A stretch of DNA of 7,749 nucleotides, taken from Bacteroidota bacterium. GTDB taxonomy: Bacteria > Bacteroidota > Bacteroidia > Bacteroidales > UBA12481. The position numbers were made by a program, and so were the translations under genes. How positions within the stretch are numbered: position 1 is the first letter of the stretch; the number at the start of each line of letters is the position of its first letter. The stretch spans positions 1 to 7,749 of the forward strand of contig JAUVKA010000181.1 of assembly GCA_030592205.1 (NCBI GenBank), written 5' to 3'. The notes beneath the pieces were generated by a model. The model was not told the origin of the DNA. It made no database searches and saw nothing but the letters and a program-made list of their open reading frames with translations. Shown here piece by piece: positions 6,318-7,749 of this stretch.

Positions 6318-7712
6318 ATGTTTAGAAGATATTTACACGATATTATTATTGCCTTTGAAGCTATCCTGGCGAATAAACTGAAATCAATACTTACTGCTCT
6401 GGGTATTATCTTTGGTGTTGCTGCAGTGATTACTATGTTGGCCATAGGTGCCGGTGCTCAGAAGGAGATTCTTGATCAGATCAAAATGGTAGGTGTTAAT
6501 AATATTATTATTGAACCCATTATAGATCAGTCATCAGAGAGTGGTGAAAGTGATGAGGAGGGGAAAAAGGAATCGAAGAAATTTTCTTACGGTCTCAATT
6601 TACTTGATGTTCATGCTATTGAAAGCATTGTATCAACCGTCCAACAAGTTAGTTCTGAGATTAAGCTGAACACTTTTGTTCAGCATAACCAAATAAGACG
6701 ACCAACGGTTTTACTTGGAGTTGATCCTTCATATTTTAAGCTTTACAGTCTTAACTTAAAGAGAGGAGATCCTTTTTCAGGTTATCATGAAGAATTTGGT
6801 CAGGCAGTTTGTTTGATTGGTGCTAATATTGCTTCGATAATGTTTCCAGCTGAGGATGCAATTGGGAAAATTATGAAAGTAGGCCATGCCTGGTTAAGGG
6901 TGATTGGAGTGCTGGAGAAAAGAGATGTGGTTGTTTCTTCTTCCTCGGCCGGTTTGGGTATAAGTAATACTAATGACCAGGTCTTTATTCCTTCAAAAAC
7001 CATGTTGGTACGGTATATGAACCGGGCTATTGTTAATAAAAAACTACCCCAGGCAACCGGTATGAGGATTTTCGGTGGTGGCCGGGGGCGTGGGATGAAT
7101 ATAATGATGGCACAAACAATGGCCACGGGAAGTGATGAAGGGGCATCAGTTGTACAGAATTACCATCAGCTGGATAAGATTATTGTTCAGGTGAGCGAAA
7201 CCGAACAGCTGGAGCCTACCACCGAAATTTTGTCCAGGATGGTTTTGCGACGACACAACGGAGTGGCAGATTTTAAAATTACTGTTCCTGAACTTCTACT
7301 TAAACAGCAGCAGCGAACCAAAGATGTTTTTAATATTGTTCTGGGAGCAATAGCGAGTATTTCATTGATTGTGGGTGGTATCGGAATAATGAATATTATG
7401 TTAGCTACTGTACTGGAAAGGGTTAGAGAAATTGGCACCAGACAAGCAATTGGGGCTTCCAAAAAAGATATAATAGTTCAATTCCTGGCTGAATCAATTC
7501 TGATCAGTATTGTAGGTGGATTAATAGGCGTTATACTTGGAATTGTTTTGTCCCGTTTGGTTACATATTTTGCAGATATTCTGACTATTGTGAGCCCATT
7601 TTCCGTTTTTATTGCTTTTGGTGTGTCAGCAGCTGTTGGGATTATTTTTGGATATATTCCTGCCAAGCGAGCGGCTAGTCAGGATCCGGTTGAATCGTTG
7701 AGAGCCAACTAA
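6318..7712 (+). CDS. MacB/FtsX-type ABC permease without an ATPase domain
   Basis: This is the inner-membrane permease of a MacB-like type VII ABC exporter, which uses ATP-driven mechanical movement to push periplasmic substrates outward. It has four membrane segments: one at about 22-46 in the conserved N-K-L-K-S-I-L-T-A-L-G-I-I-F-G-V-A-A-V-I block, then about 340-362, 390-415 and 427-447. Between the first and second lies a large periplasmic domain. The FtsX-domain signatures are R-V-R-E-I-G-T-R-Q-A-I-G-A at 368-380 and the terminal P-A-K-R-A-A-S-Q-D-P-V-E-S-L-R at 448-462. At 464 residues it has no Walker motifs, so the ATPase must come from another gene, unlike E. coli MacB where the two are fused. 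Two low-complexity stretches stand out in the periplasmic part: a Ser/Glu/Lys stretch at 72-88 and a Gly/Arg/Met-rich stretch at 249-271 with five methionines. It follows the adaptor gene by 14 bp and is almost certainly co-transcribed. Confidence 0.92.
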   Translation: MFRRYLHDIIIAFEAILANKLKSILTALGIIFGVAAVITMLAIGAGAQKEILDQIKMVGVNNIIIEPIIDQSSESGESDEEGKKESKKFSYGLNLLDVHAIESIVSTVQQVSSEIKLNTFVQHNQIRRPTVLLGVDPSYFKLYSLNLKRGDPFSGYHEEFGQAVCLIGANIASIMFPAEDAIGKIMKVGHAWLRVIGVLEKRDVVVSSSSAGLGISNTNDQVFIPSKTMLVRYMNRAIVNKKLPQATGMRIFGGGRGRGMNIMMAQTMATGSDEGASVVQNYHQLDKIIVQVSETEQLEPTTEILSRMVLRRHNGVADFKITVPELLLKQQQRTKDVFNIVLGAIASISLIVGGIGIMNIMLATVLERVREIGTRQAIGASKKDIIVQFLAESILISIVGGLIGVILGIVLSRLVTYFADILTIVSPFSVFIAFGVSAAVGIIFGYIPAKRAASQDPVESLRAN

Positions 7713-7744
7713 ATATTTCATACTAAACACTAAAAAATACTTTT

Positions 7745-7749
7745 ATGAA
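7745..7749 (+). CDS. Possible start of the next operon gene (5 bases only)
   Basis: An ATG at 7745-7747 lies 32 bp after the permease stop, a spacing like others in the window, and it is preceded by an AT-rich stretch with no Shine-Dalgarno sequence, as for the other genes here. Only one codon is visible, so nothing can be said of the product. By context it could be the missing MacB/LolD-type ATPase or a TolC-like outer-membrane partner. Confidence 0.3.

Overview
The window looks like chromosomal DNA from a member of the Bacteroidota. It is AT-rich, its genes lack clear Shine-Dalgarno sequences, and the phosphohexomutase has the GEGNGG and RKSNTEP loops that I associate with Bacteroidota GlmM-type enzymes. 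One intergenic region also carries a perfect TAnnTTTG promoter box of the Bacteroides type. I see no rRNA, tRNA, CRISPR array, insertion sequence or prophage gene. The order and genus cannot be fixed from this sequence.

Left part (1-3137, all minus strand): a ribosome-biogenesis cluster reading right to left. The order is an RluB/RsuA-type pseudouridine synthase, then the GTPase Era, then the double GTPase Der, with gaps of 34 and 35 bp. The start of an exported lipoprotein follows and is cut by the window edge. The Der frame has no stop codon. After its expected last residues (F-R-K-K) it reads through an A8 tract directly into the lipoprotein's start codon and signal peptide. One A fewer would create a TAA stop overlapping the lipoprotein ATG (TAATG). 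This is the oddest thing in the window: either a homopolymer error, a slippage site, or a real fused frame.

Middle (3138-3275): a 138-bp divergent promoter region. It separates the minus-strand cluster from a plus-strand phosphohexomutase (3276-4670), probably phosphoglucosamine mutase GlmM, which makes glucosamine-1-phosphate for UDP-GlcNAc and cell-wall synthesis.

Right part (4671-7749, plus strand): a 184-bp intergenic region with a good Bacteroidota-type promoter, then two genes 14 bp apart. They encode a membrane-anchored periplasmic adaptor (HlyD/MacA type) with an unusual charged C-terminal tail, and a MacB/FtsX-type ABC permease with no fused ATPase domain. An ATG five bases before the window end may start the next operon gene, which could be the missing ATPase or an outer-membrane partner. 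Together they suggest a tripartite MacAB-like exporter of unknown substrate.

The genes are mostly conserved housekeeping and transport genes. I found no convincing new defence or mobile system. The findings most worth checking are the der-lipoprotein junction and the unusual extensions in the exporter pair.
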